Origin: Gammaproteobacteria bacterium UBA6968
GTDB lineage: Bacteria > Pseudomonadota > Gammaproteobacteria > Pseudomonadales > Azotimanducaceae
DNA length: 26,358 bases
Direction of reading: 5' to 3'
Assembly: GCA_002450255.1 (NCBI GenBank)
Contig: DJYW01000165.1
Span: 1-26,358 of the forward strand
The position numbers and the translations under genes are program-made. The notes under the pieces are model-generated. The model saw nothing but the letters and a program-made list of their open reading frames with translations, did no database searches and was not told the origin of the DNA. Of the stretch, positions 1-6,950 are shown piece by piece; the first letter of the stretch is position 1; every line of letters starts with the position of its first letter.

Positions 1-1
1 G

Positions 2-127
2 GACGAACGCACCGGGCTGGAGTTAGAAGCCGCGCTGCAGACTGATTTGATTGGCTCTTCTAATCAGGTAGAAGCTGTGAAAGCGAACTTCGACCAACGT
101 GCCCCCGAATTTGCAAACCCCGAGTAG
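2..127 (+). CDS. Enoyl-CoA hydratase/isomerase family protein, C-terminal fragment
   Basis: The window opens inside a gene. Reading from base 2 gives 41 codons and a TAG stop at 125-127, and the peptide begins DERTGLELEAALQ and ends QRAPEFANPE. The pattern of a small helix, then a segment like SSNQVEAVKANFDQRAPEF, is the usual C-terminus of crotonase-fold enoyl-CoA hydratases (family knowledge: ...ED.REG..AFLEKR.P.F). Such enzymes hydrate trans-2-enoyl-CoA in beta-oxidation and related acyl-CoA pathways in the cytoplasm. The next gene starts 3 bases after the stop, so the two are very likely one operon. The active-site part lies outside the window, so isomerase or other crotonase activities cannot be excluded. 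Confidence 0.7.
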   Translation, partial: DERTGLELEAALQTDLIGSSNQVEAVKANFDQRAPEFANPE

Positions 128-130
128 CCG

Positions 131-1684
131 ATGAGTTGGGAACCCGAAATTCGCGAGCTTGAACGCCGCCGGCATCTAGCGCTTCAGCAAGGTGGCAAAG
201 AGGGTATCGCTAAGCAACATGCGCGCGGGCGAATGACCATTCGTGAGCGTATCGATGTGCTGCTCGATGAAAACAGTTTTCGCGAGCACGGGCGCGCCAC
301 TGCTAGTCCTGTTTACAACGATAACGGCGACCTCGAAGAGTACGTACCCGCTAACTATATTGTTGGCTTTGGCCAGATTGATAAAAGACGTGTCGTTGTA
401 GGCGGTGAGGACTTCACCCTGAAAGGTGGTTCTCCAAATGCTGCAGGTCTGCGCAAGAGCGTCTACGCCGAACATTTAGCGGTGCAATACCGCACGCCTT
501 TGGTAAGAATGCTGGAAGGCGGCGGTGGCAGCGTAAAGGGTAGTGGCAAGAAGGGTGGCACTGTCGGTGAACCCGTATTTACCGAGCCGCGCTTCAAAAT
601 TATTGCCGATGCGATGGGTATGGTCCCCGTTGCTTCAGCGGCCTTGGGGGCCGTTGCCGGTTTTCCTGCCGGTCGGCTTGTTGCTTCGCATTTTTCTGTA
701 ATGACTGAGCACACAGCGCAAGTTTTAATCGGCGGCCCTGCCTTGGTGGAACGCGCTTTGGGCGTGCGAATGACTAAAGATGAGTTGGGTGGCGCGGAAG
801 TGCATTTGCGCAGCGGTATTGTTGATAATGTTGCCGCAGATGAACACGCGGCACTTGCGCAAATTCGTCGTTTCTTGAGCTATTTGCCGAGCAACGTATG
901 GCAGCGGACGCCACGTTATGAAGTCGCCGATGATCCGCAGCGAATGGATCCAAGTTTGCTTGACAGCGTACCTCGCGATAGCAATGCGGGCTTCGACATG
1001 CGCGCTATTGTGGATAGCGTGATGGATACCGATAGTTTTTTTGAAATCGCTCCGCTATTCGGCCCAAGCCAAATCTGTGGTTTCGCTACGCTTAATGGGC
1101 AGCCGGTTGGTGTGCTTGCTAACGACTGTTTACATTACGCGGGTGCTATGACGGCAGAGGCCGCGCAAAAGTATCGGCGCTTTGTTGAACTCTGCGACAC
1201 GTTTCACGTGCCGGTGGTCAATTTTATTGATCAACCGGGCTTTATGATTGGCCCCGAATCAGAGCGTAACGGCACGATTCGCTATGGTATGGCAGCGGTT
1301 GCAGCCGCGGCTCAGGCAACTGTTCCCTGGGCGGTTATTCAGGTGCATAAGGGCTTTGGTGTGGCTACAGCAGCACATTATGCGCCCGGAGCCTACATCT
1401 TAGCTTGGCCGTCAGTAGAGTCCGGTGCGCTGCCTTTAGAGGGTGGTGTTGCTGTCGCTTTTCATCGCGAAATTGCAGCGGCTGCAGACCCAGAAGCAAA
1501 GCGGCGTGAGCTTGAAGAACAGCTGCGTCAAAATCGCTCACCTTTCCCACGAGCGGAATCGTTTGCAGTGCATGAGCTGATTGATCCTCGCGAGACCCGA
1601 CCGATCCTGTGCGAGTGGGTGGAATGGATTCAGCCGCAGCTGGATACCTTACTCGGTCCGGTATCGTTTTGCGTGCGTCCCTAA
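131..1684 (+). CDS. Acyl-CoA carboxylase, carboxyltransferase (beta) subunit
   Basis: 517 residues with two crotonase-like carboxyltransferase halves: an N-domain at about 25-250 (acyl-CoA or biotin side) and a C-domain at about 275-500. Family knowledge: such subunits move CO2 from carboxybiotin to an acyl-CoA (propionyl-, methylcrotonyl-, geranyl- or acetyl-CoA). Visible landmarks are GGEDFTLKGGS in the N-domain and DQPGFMIGPESERNGTIRYG in the C-domain, then a RSPF...ELIDPRETRPIL ending typical of the family. The usual DSGGAR-type glycine motif is replaced by EGGGGSVKGSGKKGG, and the usual GGAY.VM motif by GFGVATAAH. I recognise this as a separate subfamily, also seen in actinobacteria, whose substrate I cannot name. 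It starts 3 bases after the hydratase stop. No biotin carboxylase or biotin carrier gene is visible in the window. Confidence 0.9.
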   Translation: MSWEPEIRELERRRHLALQQGGKEGIAKQHARGRMTIRERIDVLLDENSFREHGRATASPVYNDNGDLEEYVPANYIVGFGQIDKRRVVVGGEDFTLKGGSPNAAGLRKSVYAEHLAVQYRTPLVRMLEGGGGSVKGSGKKGGTVGEPVFTEPRFKIIADAMGMVPVASAALGAVAGFPAGRLVASHFSVMTEHTAQVLIGGPALVERALGVRMTKDELGGAEVHLRSGIVDNVAADEHAALAQIRRFLSYLPSNVWQRTPRYEVADDPQRMDPSLLDSVPRDSNAGFDMRAIVDSVMDTDSFFEIAPLFGPSQICGFATLNGQPVGVLANDCLHYAGAMTAEAAQKYRRFVELCDTFHVPVVNFIDQPGFMIGPESERNGTIRYGMAAVAAAAQATVPWAVIQVHKGFGVATAAHYAPGAYILAWPSVESGALPLEGGVAVAFHREIAAAADPEAKRRELEEQLRQNRSPFPRAESFAVHELIDPRETRPILCEWVEWIQPQLDTLLGPVSFCVRP

Positions 1685-1803
1685 TCAAGAACGCTGGACA
1701 CAACGCTACCGCTAAATCTACCGTAATCGATCCGCAGTTATTCAACGCGGTTTGCTGTAAAGAGCAACGTGGTTGGCAAGCGATCTGCTTGTAATCACTT
1801 TTT

Positions 1804-1835
1804 TAAAGCACTATGTATTGGAGTAAAGCACTATG
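1804..1835 (+). repeat. 12-bp direct duplication spanning the SDR start codon
   Basis: The string TAAAGCACTATG occurs at 1804-1815 and again at 1824-1835, a 20-bp period. The second copy contains the start codon of the dehydrogenase (1833). The first copy creates an ATG at 1813 that opens a 7-codon frame whose TGA (1834-1836) overlaps the gene's ATG as ATGA. No ribosome binding site is visible before 1813, so it may be only a small tandem duplication. The 148-bp spacer 1685-1832 holds no gene. Confidence 0.6.
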
Positions 1836-2705
1836 ACCATTTCGTTTACAGACCAAGTAGCGATCGTAACCGGGGCCGGCGGCGGATTAGGCCGTTGTCA
1901 TGCCTTGGAGCTGGCCCGCCGTGGCGCAAAGGTTGTCGTGAACGACCTTGGCGGCGCGATGGATGGCAGCGGTGGTTCTTCTGCGGCAGCTGAAGCAGTC
2001 GTTGCAGAAATCCACGGGTTTGGTGGAGAAGCAATCGCGAACGGTGGTTCAGTCTCGGATCGTGCGGGTGCGCAAAGCATGGTGCAGGCGGCAATGGATA
2101 ACTGGGGACGTGTCGATGTACTGATCAACAATGCGGGTATTTTACGCGACAAATCCTTCGCTAAAATGACACTTGACGATTTCGATATGGTGGTGAACGT
2201 GCATCTCATGGGGGCAGCTTATTGCTCCCATGCCGTGTGGCCGATTATGCGCGAGCAAAACTATGGTCGTATTCTAATGACGACATCGCCTACCGGTCTG
2301 TATGGAAACTTTGGTCAGGCAAATTATGGCGCGGCCAAGTTAGCGCAAGTTGGCCTTATGAACTCGTTAAAAATTGAGGGTGCGAAAAACAACATTCATA
2401 CCAACACCATTGCGCCGGTAGCGGCGACGCGCATGACCGAAAATCTAATGCCCGAAGAAGTGCTGAGCAAATTAGGGCCTGAGTTAGTCACGCCGGCGGC
2501 ACTCTTCCTGGTAAGCGAAGACGCGCCTAACGGGGTTATCCTGCAAGCACAGGGCGGCAAGTTCTCATTGGCGTGTATCGTCGAAAACGAGGGTGTGAAC
2601 CTTGGCGCAGATGCCACCGCAGAAGACATAGCAGACAGCTATAACGCGATTGTTGACTTAGCGGATGTGAAGCCGCGAAGTATGCTGCAATTAAATTCAA
2701 TGTGA
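1833..2705 (+). CDS. Short-chain dehydrogenase, MFE-2-like 3-hydroxyacyl-CoA dehydrogenase
   Basis: 290-residue classical SDR. The cofactor motif TGAGGGLG is at 13-20, with D38 after the second strand suggesting NAD(H) preference. NNAG is at 99-102, and the catalytic set N122, S152, Y165 and K169 is complete. The signature around the active site (SPTGLYGNFGQANYGAAK) and the INNAGILRDKSFAKM segment match the dehydrogenase domain of peroxisomal multifunctional enzyme type 2, which oxidises (3R)-hydroxyacyl-CoA. The protein lacks the hydratase and SCP2 domains of the eukaryotic enzyme; about 45 residues follow the usual SDR end. GGAG at 1820-1823 lies 9 bases before the ATG and fixes the start. 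Together with the upstream hydratase it fits acyl-CoA oxidation. The exact substrate is inferred. Confidence 0.88.
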   Translation: MTISFTDQVAIVTGAGGGLGRCHALELARRGAKVVVNDLGGAMDGSGGSSAAAEAVVAEIHGFGGEAIANGGSVSDRAGAQSMVQAAMDNWGRVDVLINNAGILRDKSFAKMTLDDFDMVVNVHLMGAAYCSHAVWPIMREQNYGRILMTTSPTGLYGNFGQANYGAAKLAQVGLMNSLKIEGAKNNIHTNTIAPVAATRMTENLMPEEVLSKLGPELVTPAALFLVSEDAPNGVILQAQGGKFSLACIVENEGVNLGADATAEDIADSYNAIVDLADVKPRSMLQLNSM

Positions 2706-2771
2706 CTGAGACCTGGCACGTGTGCTGTTTACAGCCATGTGTCATTTTGGCAAAGCGCCGAAGAGAAAATT

Positions 2772-2951
2772 ATGGCTGGAGTGATTGCAATTTTGGTGCT
2801 GTCTTTTTTGAGCGCCGCCGCTCTTTGGTTATGTTTAGGCAGCCGCTTTCGATTTACACCGTCGCAAGCTGAGAACGATTTGGCCAATTTCATTGGCTAT
2901 TTTGGCTTAAGCGTACCGATTATGTTGGTTATTGTTTTACTGATAGGCTGA
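2772..2951 (+). CDS. Small two-helix membrane protein of unknown function
   Basis: A 59-residue protein beginning MAGVIAILVLSFLSAAALW. It has one hydrophobic helix at about 2-22, a short polar stretch (GSRFRFTPSQAENDLANF), and a second helix at about 38-58 ending LIVLLIG-like. The polar middle would form a small loop, so both ends lie on the same side of the inner membrane. I chose the ATG at 2772 because the purine-rich GAAGAG lies just upstream. A GTG at 2739 in the same frame would add 11 residues but has no visible ribosome binding site. It lies between the dehydrogenase and a methyltransferase on the same strand. I do not recognise the family, and no function is proposed. Confidence 0.6.
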   Translation: MAGVIAILVLSFLSAAALWLCLGSRFRFTPSQAENDLANFIGYFGLSVPIMLVIVLLIG

Positions 2952-2996
2952 AAGCCCGGGGCCGAAGTTGCGAAAACCCAGGGAAAACCTGTAGCT

Positions 2997-3608
2997 ATGG
3001 AACTACCCATCGATCCTGACACCGTTAGAGGGTTTCTTCATCCAGAAGAAGGCGCTCGCTTGTACGAGTTAGCGATGCAGGCGATGCAACTCGGGCCTGG
3101 CCTTGAGGTGGGCAGCTACTGTGGTAAATCGACCCTTTATTTGGGTACTGCGGCCCGTGATAGCGATAGTGTGTTGTACGCCCTGGATCATCATCGTGGT
3201 TCCGAGGAACATCAAATCGGTGAGGCGTATCATGACGCTGATCTTTTCGATGAGGCCAGCCATCAAATGGATTCGTTACCTGCTCTCAGGCAAACCTTGC
3301 ACCGCGCCACGCTGGAACAGTGGGTTATCCCGCATGTGGCTTCAAGTTCGCTGGCGGGGCGGTTTTGGACGACTCCTTTGGCTCTTATTTTTATTGATGG
3401 GGGCCATAGTCGAGAAGCGGCGCTAACCGACTACCGCACGTGGATTAAACATCTTTTACCTGGCGGGATTCTTGCTATCCACGATATTTTTCCCGATCCG
3501 GCAGACGGAGGGCAGGCGCCGTTCGAAATCTACTCGCTCGCGCAAGCTTCCGGTTTGTTCGAGACGCTGGAGCAACGCCAGACGTTAGGTGCTCTGCGAC
3601 GCCTTTAA
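2997..3608 (+). CDS. Class I SAM-dependent methyltransferase (Methyltransf_24-like)
   Basis: 203-residue Rossmann-fold methyltransferase. Motif I is GLEVGSYCGKST (35-46), the form seen in the Methyltransf_24 and cephalosporin-hydroxylase-like group. A strand ending in LDHH (63-66) could bind the SAM ribose. IFIDGGHSREAALTDY (131-146) is the typical motif IV of this group, and GGILAIHDIF (156-165) follows. The acceptor is unknown; O-methylation of a sugar or small molecule would be in keeping with the fold. The gene converges on the toroid gene of the minus strand, and their stop codons share the bases TTAA at 3605-3608. It may belong functionally with the glycosyltransferase operon next door (inference). 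Ribosome binding signal is weak, so the start is less certain than the family. Confidence 0.82.
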   Translation: MELPIDPDTVRGFLHPEEGARLYELAMQAMQLGPGLEVGSYCGKSTLYLGTAARDSDSVLYALDHHRGSEEHQIGEAYHDADLFDEASHQMDSLPALRQTLHRATLEQWVIPHVASSSLAGRFWTTPLALIFIDGGHSREAALTDYRTWIKHLLPGGILAIHDIFPDPADGGQAPFEIYSLAQASGLFETLEQRQTLGALRRL

Positions 3609-4630
3609 GTCTCGCTTACATTGATGAAGAAATTAGCTGCGGGTGTCATTTGGTACAGCGCATCGGCGGCTATCAAGATTGCTGCCGCGGTCCATGTTGG
3701 TCTCTCATCCGGCCAATAAACTTTGTCCGTGAACACATAGCCTGTCCACCAGCTGCCGTCCGTAAGTTGAAATTGCTGCAAATTTTTGAATAGTCGCACA
3801 GCAGCGTCGTGTCGTTCAGCTGCCAGACAGGCGAGTATTAGCTCGCAGGTTTCGGCTACGGTAACCCAAGGTTGATCAGCAACGCAGCGGCAGCCTAAAT
3901 CGGCCTCCACAAATTCAGCCCAGCGTGCATCTAGGCGCTGACGCGCCGCATTACCACGGATAACACCTGTTAGTATTGGGTAAAACCAGTCCATCGAGAA
4001 GCGCGCCTTCGATTCCCAAGTTCGGTCAAAGCGTTCCGGTTTATTGCGTATCGTATCGCCCAGTTGGCGTCTTGCTTCCCGGTAGACCAAACCGTCTTTG
4101 CCAAGTCGGTCGGCGATATTTGCGGCTGCCTCAAGGGATTTATGTATGGAACTGCAGCCAGTCACCAGCGCATCTTCGCTGGTTCCTTTTGCAGTATCCA
4201 CCGCCCAGTAGATTTCCCCAGTGGGCGCTTGTTGTGCAAGCACAAACGCCATAGCTCTCTCGACCATGGGCCAGTATTTGGTGAGGGTGTCCTGATCCTC
4301 GGTGCTCACAAAATAGTGCCACAGACCGGTCGCTGCATAAGCGACAAAATTCGTTTCAGCCCTGCTGCCATCGGCAACGCCCTGGCTGTTGTAGGCTGCG
4401 AACCAAGCACCATCGTCGCGCTGCTGTTTGGCCAGCCAGGCAAAACCTTTCTTCGCGCCTTCAAAGTGGCCACCAATAGTCAGCCCCATCACGCCTTCTA
4501 TATGGTCCCACGGATCTGTTACGCCATCAGCAAACCATGGAATAGCCCCGTCTGCTTGTTGCAGGTTTGAAATGTAATCTGCCGTCGCCGTGAGATTGGA
4601 ACGGAATTGATTGGAACTGGGTTTATTCAT
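3605..4630 (-). CDS. Alpha/alpha-toroid (prenyltransferase/squalene-cyclase-like) protein
   Basis: About 341 residues made of repeated helix pairs with aromatic and glycine turns: QQADGAIPWFADG, WDHIEGVMGLTIGG, WLAKQQRDDGAWFAAY, later FQLTDGSWWTGYVF and PDERPTWTAAA. This is the layout of the six-hairpin or terpenoid-cyclase/protein-prenyltransferase toroid fold. Proteins like this are often labelled prenyltransferase, but I see no DXDD cyclase motif and no polyprenyl-phosphate site, so the label is structural only; glycoside-processing toroids look similar. The ATG at 4630 follows the methyltransferase TAG almost directly (TAGTGATG); an overlapping GTG at 4633 is an alternative start. It is the last gene of the GT4 operon. 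The stop overlaps the convergent methyltransferase stop. No signal peptide is seen, so the protein is probably cytoplasmic. Confidence 0.75.
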   Translation of the reverse strand: MNKPSSNQFRSNLTATADYISNLQQADGAIPWFADGVTDPWDHIEGVMGLTIGGHFEGAKKGFAWLAKQQRDDGAWFAAYNSQGVADGSRAETNFVAYAATGLWHYFVSTEDQDTLTKYWPMVERAMAFVLAQQAPTGEIYWAVDTAKGTSEDALVTGCSSIHKSLEAAANIADRLGKDGLVYREARRQLGDTIRNKPERFDRTWESKARFSMDWFYPILTGVIRGNAARQRLDARWAEFVEADLGCRCVADQPWVTVAETCELILACLAAERHDAAVRLFKNLQQFQLTDGSWWTGYVFTDKVYWPDERPTWTAAAILIAADALYQMTPAANFFINVSET

Positions 4631-4632
4631 CA

Positions 4633-5370
4633 CTACCGCCGCAGAAAATACATGGCGGTGCTTTTACCAAGCAACGGATTCAGCAGTTGATCGAGGTGAT
4701 AAGTAATGGCGGGTTGCTGCATCAGATCCCAGACGAGTAGTTGGTGATAGCGCTGAACCAGCCAATGATCCTGGTCGCTATCCGGATTGCCAGCGTTGTT
4801 GTCACGCCAGAACAAGCATTTTAGCCACCAGTAAGGCACGTGTAATGAGTGTGCTCTATGCCGCTGCAGAAACTGTAAATCCAAAGCTTCGATGGCTGCA
4901 CGTAATTCGCCTTCGCGAAAAATCCGTACATGGCCTCCTTCTACTTCATGATAGGCGTCACTGAGTTGCCAACAAATCCACTCTGGAAAAAAGCTTGGCA
5001 CGCTCACCGCTAAGGTGCCCCCAGGTTTCAGCACGCGCCTAATTTCCTGCAACATTTTCGGGTAGTCCGGTATGTGCTCAAGTACTTCGGAACAAACCAC
5101 TTGATCAAAACTATGCTCGGCAAATGGCAGGTTAAGGCCGTCGCCTTTGAGAAATTCGCAGGTTCTTATATGTGTATTGCCTGCCGTCAGTTCCGTGAGA
5201 CGCTGGCGGGCGACACTCAGGTCGGCGTCGCTTTGGTCGAGTCCGACCACGTTAATATCGGCTTGTAAAAAAAAGCTGATCGCGTGGCGTCCCTGGCCGC
5301 AGCCGAGATCAAGCAGCCGGTCTCCGGGCCGCAATCCGAGGAGTTTGACGTTGATGGTTTCTAGACTCAT
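4633..5370 (-). CDS. Class I SAM-dependent methyltransferase (Methyltransf_11-like)
   Basis: About 245 residues. SAM-binding motif I DLGCGQGRH is at about 21-29, an acidic residue ending strand 2 (VVGLDQSD) is at about 45, motif post-I GDGLNLPF is near 76-83, and VVCSEVLEHIPDY (about 92-104) and RVLKPGGTLAVSVP (about 112-125) follow. This is the UbiE/COQ5-like pattern. The C-terminal third (WWLKCLFWRD, YHQLLVWDLMQQP) is probably the acceptor domain; the substrate is unknown. I chose the ATG at 5370, one base after the glycosyltransferase stop and about 10 bases downstream of a GGA. An ATG at 5385 (5 more residues, overlapping the upstream gene by 14 bases) is possible. Spacing implies coupled translation with its operon partners, so it probably methylates a glycan or glycolipid made by the GT4 (inference). 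Confidence 0.85.
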   Translation of the reverse strand: MSLETINVKLLGLRPGDRLLDLGCGQGRHAISFFLQADINVVGLDQSDADLSVARQRLTELTAGNTHIRTCEFLKGDGLNLPFAEHSFDQVVCSEVLEHIPDYPKMLQEIRRVLKPGGTLAVSVPSFFPEWICWQLSDAYHEVEGGHVRIFREGELRAAIEALDLQFLQRHRAHSLHVPYWWLKCLFWRDNNAGNPDSDQDHWLVQRYHQLLVWDLMQQPAITYHLDQLLNPLLGKSTAMYFLRR

Positions 5371-5371
5371 A

Positions 5372-6616
5372 TCATCGCATTCCACGATAAAGGTTGGTGA
5401 ATTGCTGAGCGGTTTGGTGCCAGTCGAAGCAGTCTAGCATGCGGGCACGCCCGGCGAGGCCAAGCTGCCGTCTTAGCGGTTCATTAAGAAGTAAGGTTTG
5501 AATGGCTTCAGTTAATGCCGTGCTATTTGCCTTCGGCACCGTAATGCCCGCGTCACCAACAACCTCCGGGAGTGCGCCGCCGTCGGTCGAAACAACCGGG
5601 ACTCCACAGGCCATTGCTTCAGCCGCAGGAAAGCCAAATCCTTCGTATTCCGACGGAACTACTGCGAGAGTAGCCTCAGCATAGAGATCGGCAATCTGGG
5701 TTGCCCGAATGCCATGATGGAAGGTAATGCACTTTTGGAGGCCCAATTTGGCTATCAATTGCTCTGTCGCTCCGCCGGGCTTCGGCTGACCGATAAAGGT
5801 CAACTGCAAATCAGCAAACGACTTTTTGAGTTCCGCTACGGCAGGAATGAGATATTGAGCTCCTTTAAGCGGCTGATCCGCGCTGGCTGTGGTGATGATG
5901 TGATTAGCTTGCCGAGTGATATTTGGCTTTGGCTTAAACGTTTGTGTGTCTACGCCGTTATAAACGACTTCAATCAAGGCCGGCGAGGTGCCAAAAGACG
6001 TGGTGATGTCGCGCTTGGAATTTTCACTGACGGTCACGATCTTCGCTAGACGTTTCGCCACGTGAGCCTGCATCTTCAAGAAATAGTGCCATCGTTTAAT
6101 GAGCAGTCGCATGCTGAAGCTGTCGCAATTTGCGAGCGATATGTCGCGATCAAAAGTAATCGGGTGATGGATTGTGGAGATGATCGGAACGCCGTAGCTT
6201 TGCAGTTCCAGCAGCGCATAACAAAGACTTTGGTTATCGTGCACGATGTCGTAGCGGGGTCGATGTGTACGCCAATGGCGTAGTAACCGTTCTCCAAAGG
6301 TGTATGGTTCGGGGAATCCTCCGGTGATCATTGAGAACCACTCGAATAAGTCCTCGGGTACTTTCAAATGTTGCCAGCGAAGCGCTCGGAAGGGACTTTC
6401 TTCTGCGAATAGATTGAGTCCGGGAAGTTTGATTAGGTTCACGTTCGGGTCGAGGTCCGGATACGGCTCACCAGAAATAACGTCAACTTCGTGACCCAGT
6501 TCCACCAGCGCTTTCGACAAACATTGAATGTAGATGCCCTGGCCGCCACTGAACGGATTGCTGCGGTAACCGAGTAAAGCAATTTTGAGAGGTCGGTGGA
6601 TTACTAGCGGCACCAA
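5372..6616 (-). CDS. GT4-family glycosyltransferase (GT-B fold)
   Basis: About 414 residues with a GT-B two-domain layout. The N-domain begins LKIALLGYRSNPFSGGQGIYI, whose glycine loop binds the acceptor and donor, and carries DIVHDNQS and STIHHPITFDRD. The C-domain carries VVYNGVDTQTF, a conserved PLKGAQYL lysine, and the EX7E motif EGFGFPAAE followed by AMACGVPVVSTDGGALPEVV, all typical of retaining GT4 enzymes using nucleotide sugars. The start was chosen as TTG 6616, because GAGGAA (6628-6623) lies 6 bases upstream and the protein then begins just before strand 1. A longer in-frame start, TTG at 6676, would add 20 residues of poor conservation and lacks a ribosome site. It heads a three-gene operon with a methyltransferase and a toroid protein. 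Donor and acceptor are unknown. Confidence 0.88.
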   Translation of the reverse strand: MVPLVIHRPLKIALLGYRSNPFSGGQGIYIQCLSKALVELGHEVDVISGEPYPDLDPNVNLIKLPGLNLFAEESPFRALRWQHLKVPEDLFEWFSMITGGFPEPYTFGERLLRHWRTHRPRYDIVHDNQSLCYALLELQSYGVPIISTIHHPITFDRDISLANCDSFSMRLLIKRWHYFLKMQAHVAKRLAKIVTVSENSKRDITTSFGTSPALIEVVYNGVDTQTFKPKPNITRQANHIITTASADQPLKGAQYLIPAVAELKKSFADLQLTFIGQPKPGGATEQLIAKLGLQKCITFHHGIRATQIADLYAEATLAVVPSEYEGFGFPAAEAMACGVPVVSTDGGALPEVVGDAGITVPKANSTALTEAIQTLLLNEPLRRQLGLAGRARMLDCFDWHQTAQQFTNLYRGMR

Positions 6617-6726
6617 AGCAGCTTCCTCATATGCGTTGTATTGCGATGCGTGTTTTCGCGACCGCAAAGTGGTCAAGCAGTAACGATACCAGAGTTAAAT
6701 CTCTCTTATGCAGAACTTACGCACGG

Positions 6727-6744
6727 TTCATGAACGTTCTAGAA
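6727..6744. promoter_or_regulatory. Operator-like triple palindrome in the GT4/metR divergent spacer
   Basis: The bases TTCATGAACGTTCTAGAA contain three overlapping 8-bp palindromes: TTCATGAA (6727-6734), GAACGTTC (6732-6739) and TTCTAGAA (6737-6744). As a whole it reads TTC-N2-GAAC-GTTC-N2-GAA, symmetric at 14 of 18 positions. It lies about 110 bases upstream of the GT4 start and about 150 upstream of the metR promoter, a position suiting a regulator of the minus-strand operon. The cognate protein is unknown. It does not fit the usual LysR T-N11-A box or the MetR TGAA-N5-TTCA site. Confidence 0.45.
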
Positions 6745-6894
6745 AGTGCGCGGCTCCATTTGCAAAACCGGCCCAAAGCTTAGGCCGATTAGCATTAGAA
6801 GCGCGGTAGATGGAGTCCGCGAACTGTTCTGAGAATAACAAAAGCAAAGTTCGGTTGATCGGCGCTGTTAAGGTGTACTCCACGTCTCCCGAGC

Positions 6895-6923
6895 ATGACA
6901 TAGACGGTGCCGCAACTTATTAT
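6895..6923 (+). promoter_or_regulatory. Sigma70 promoter of the MetR-like regulator gene
   Basis: A -35 element ATGACA (6895-6900, 5 of 6 to TTGACA), a 17-bp spacer and a -10 element TATTAT (6918-6923, 5 of 6 to TATAAT). Transcription would begin near 6930, giving a leader of about 20 bases that contains AGAGG at 6938-6942 before the ATG at 6951. This rules against the longer reading frame that opens at 6810, since that start would lie upstream of the transcript. Confidence 0.6.
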
Positions 6924-6950
6924 GCATTTTCAAGATCAGAGGTTGAATGC

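Noticed and set aside
463..714. Antisense open frames inside the carboxyltransferase and other large genes
   Set aside because: They are shadows of strongly supported genes in other frames, with no motifs of their own.
1776..1804. Weak hairpin CAAGC-GATCT-GCTTG followed by a T-run before the SDR
   Set aside because: Stem is only 5-6 bp and the T-run starts about 6 bases after it, too far for a standard terminator.
6727..6744. Resemblance to a eukaryotic heat-shock element
   Set aside because: The nGAAn array is similar, but such factors do not exist in bacteria; it is reported only as a generic operator candidate.
6810..6950. 47-residue N-terminal extension of the MetR-like regulator
   Set aside because: A good promoter (6895-6923) and ribosome site (6938-6942) lie inside the extension, and the helix-turn-helix begins normally from 6951.
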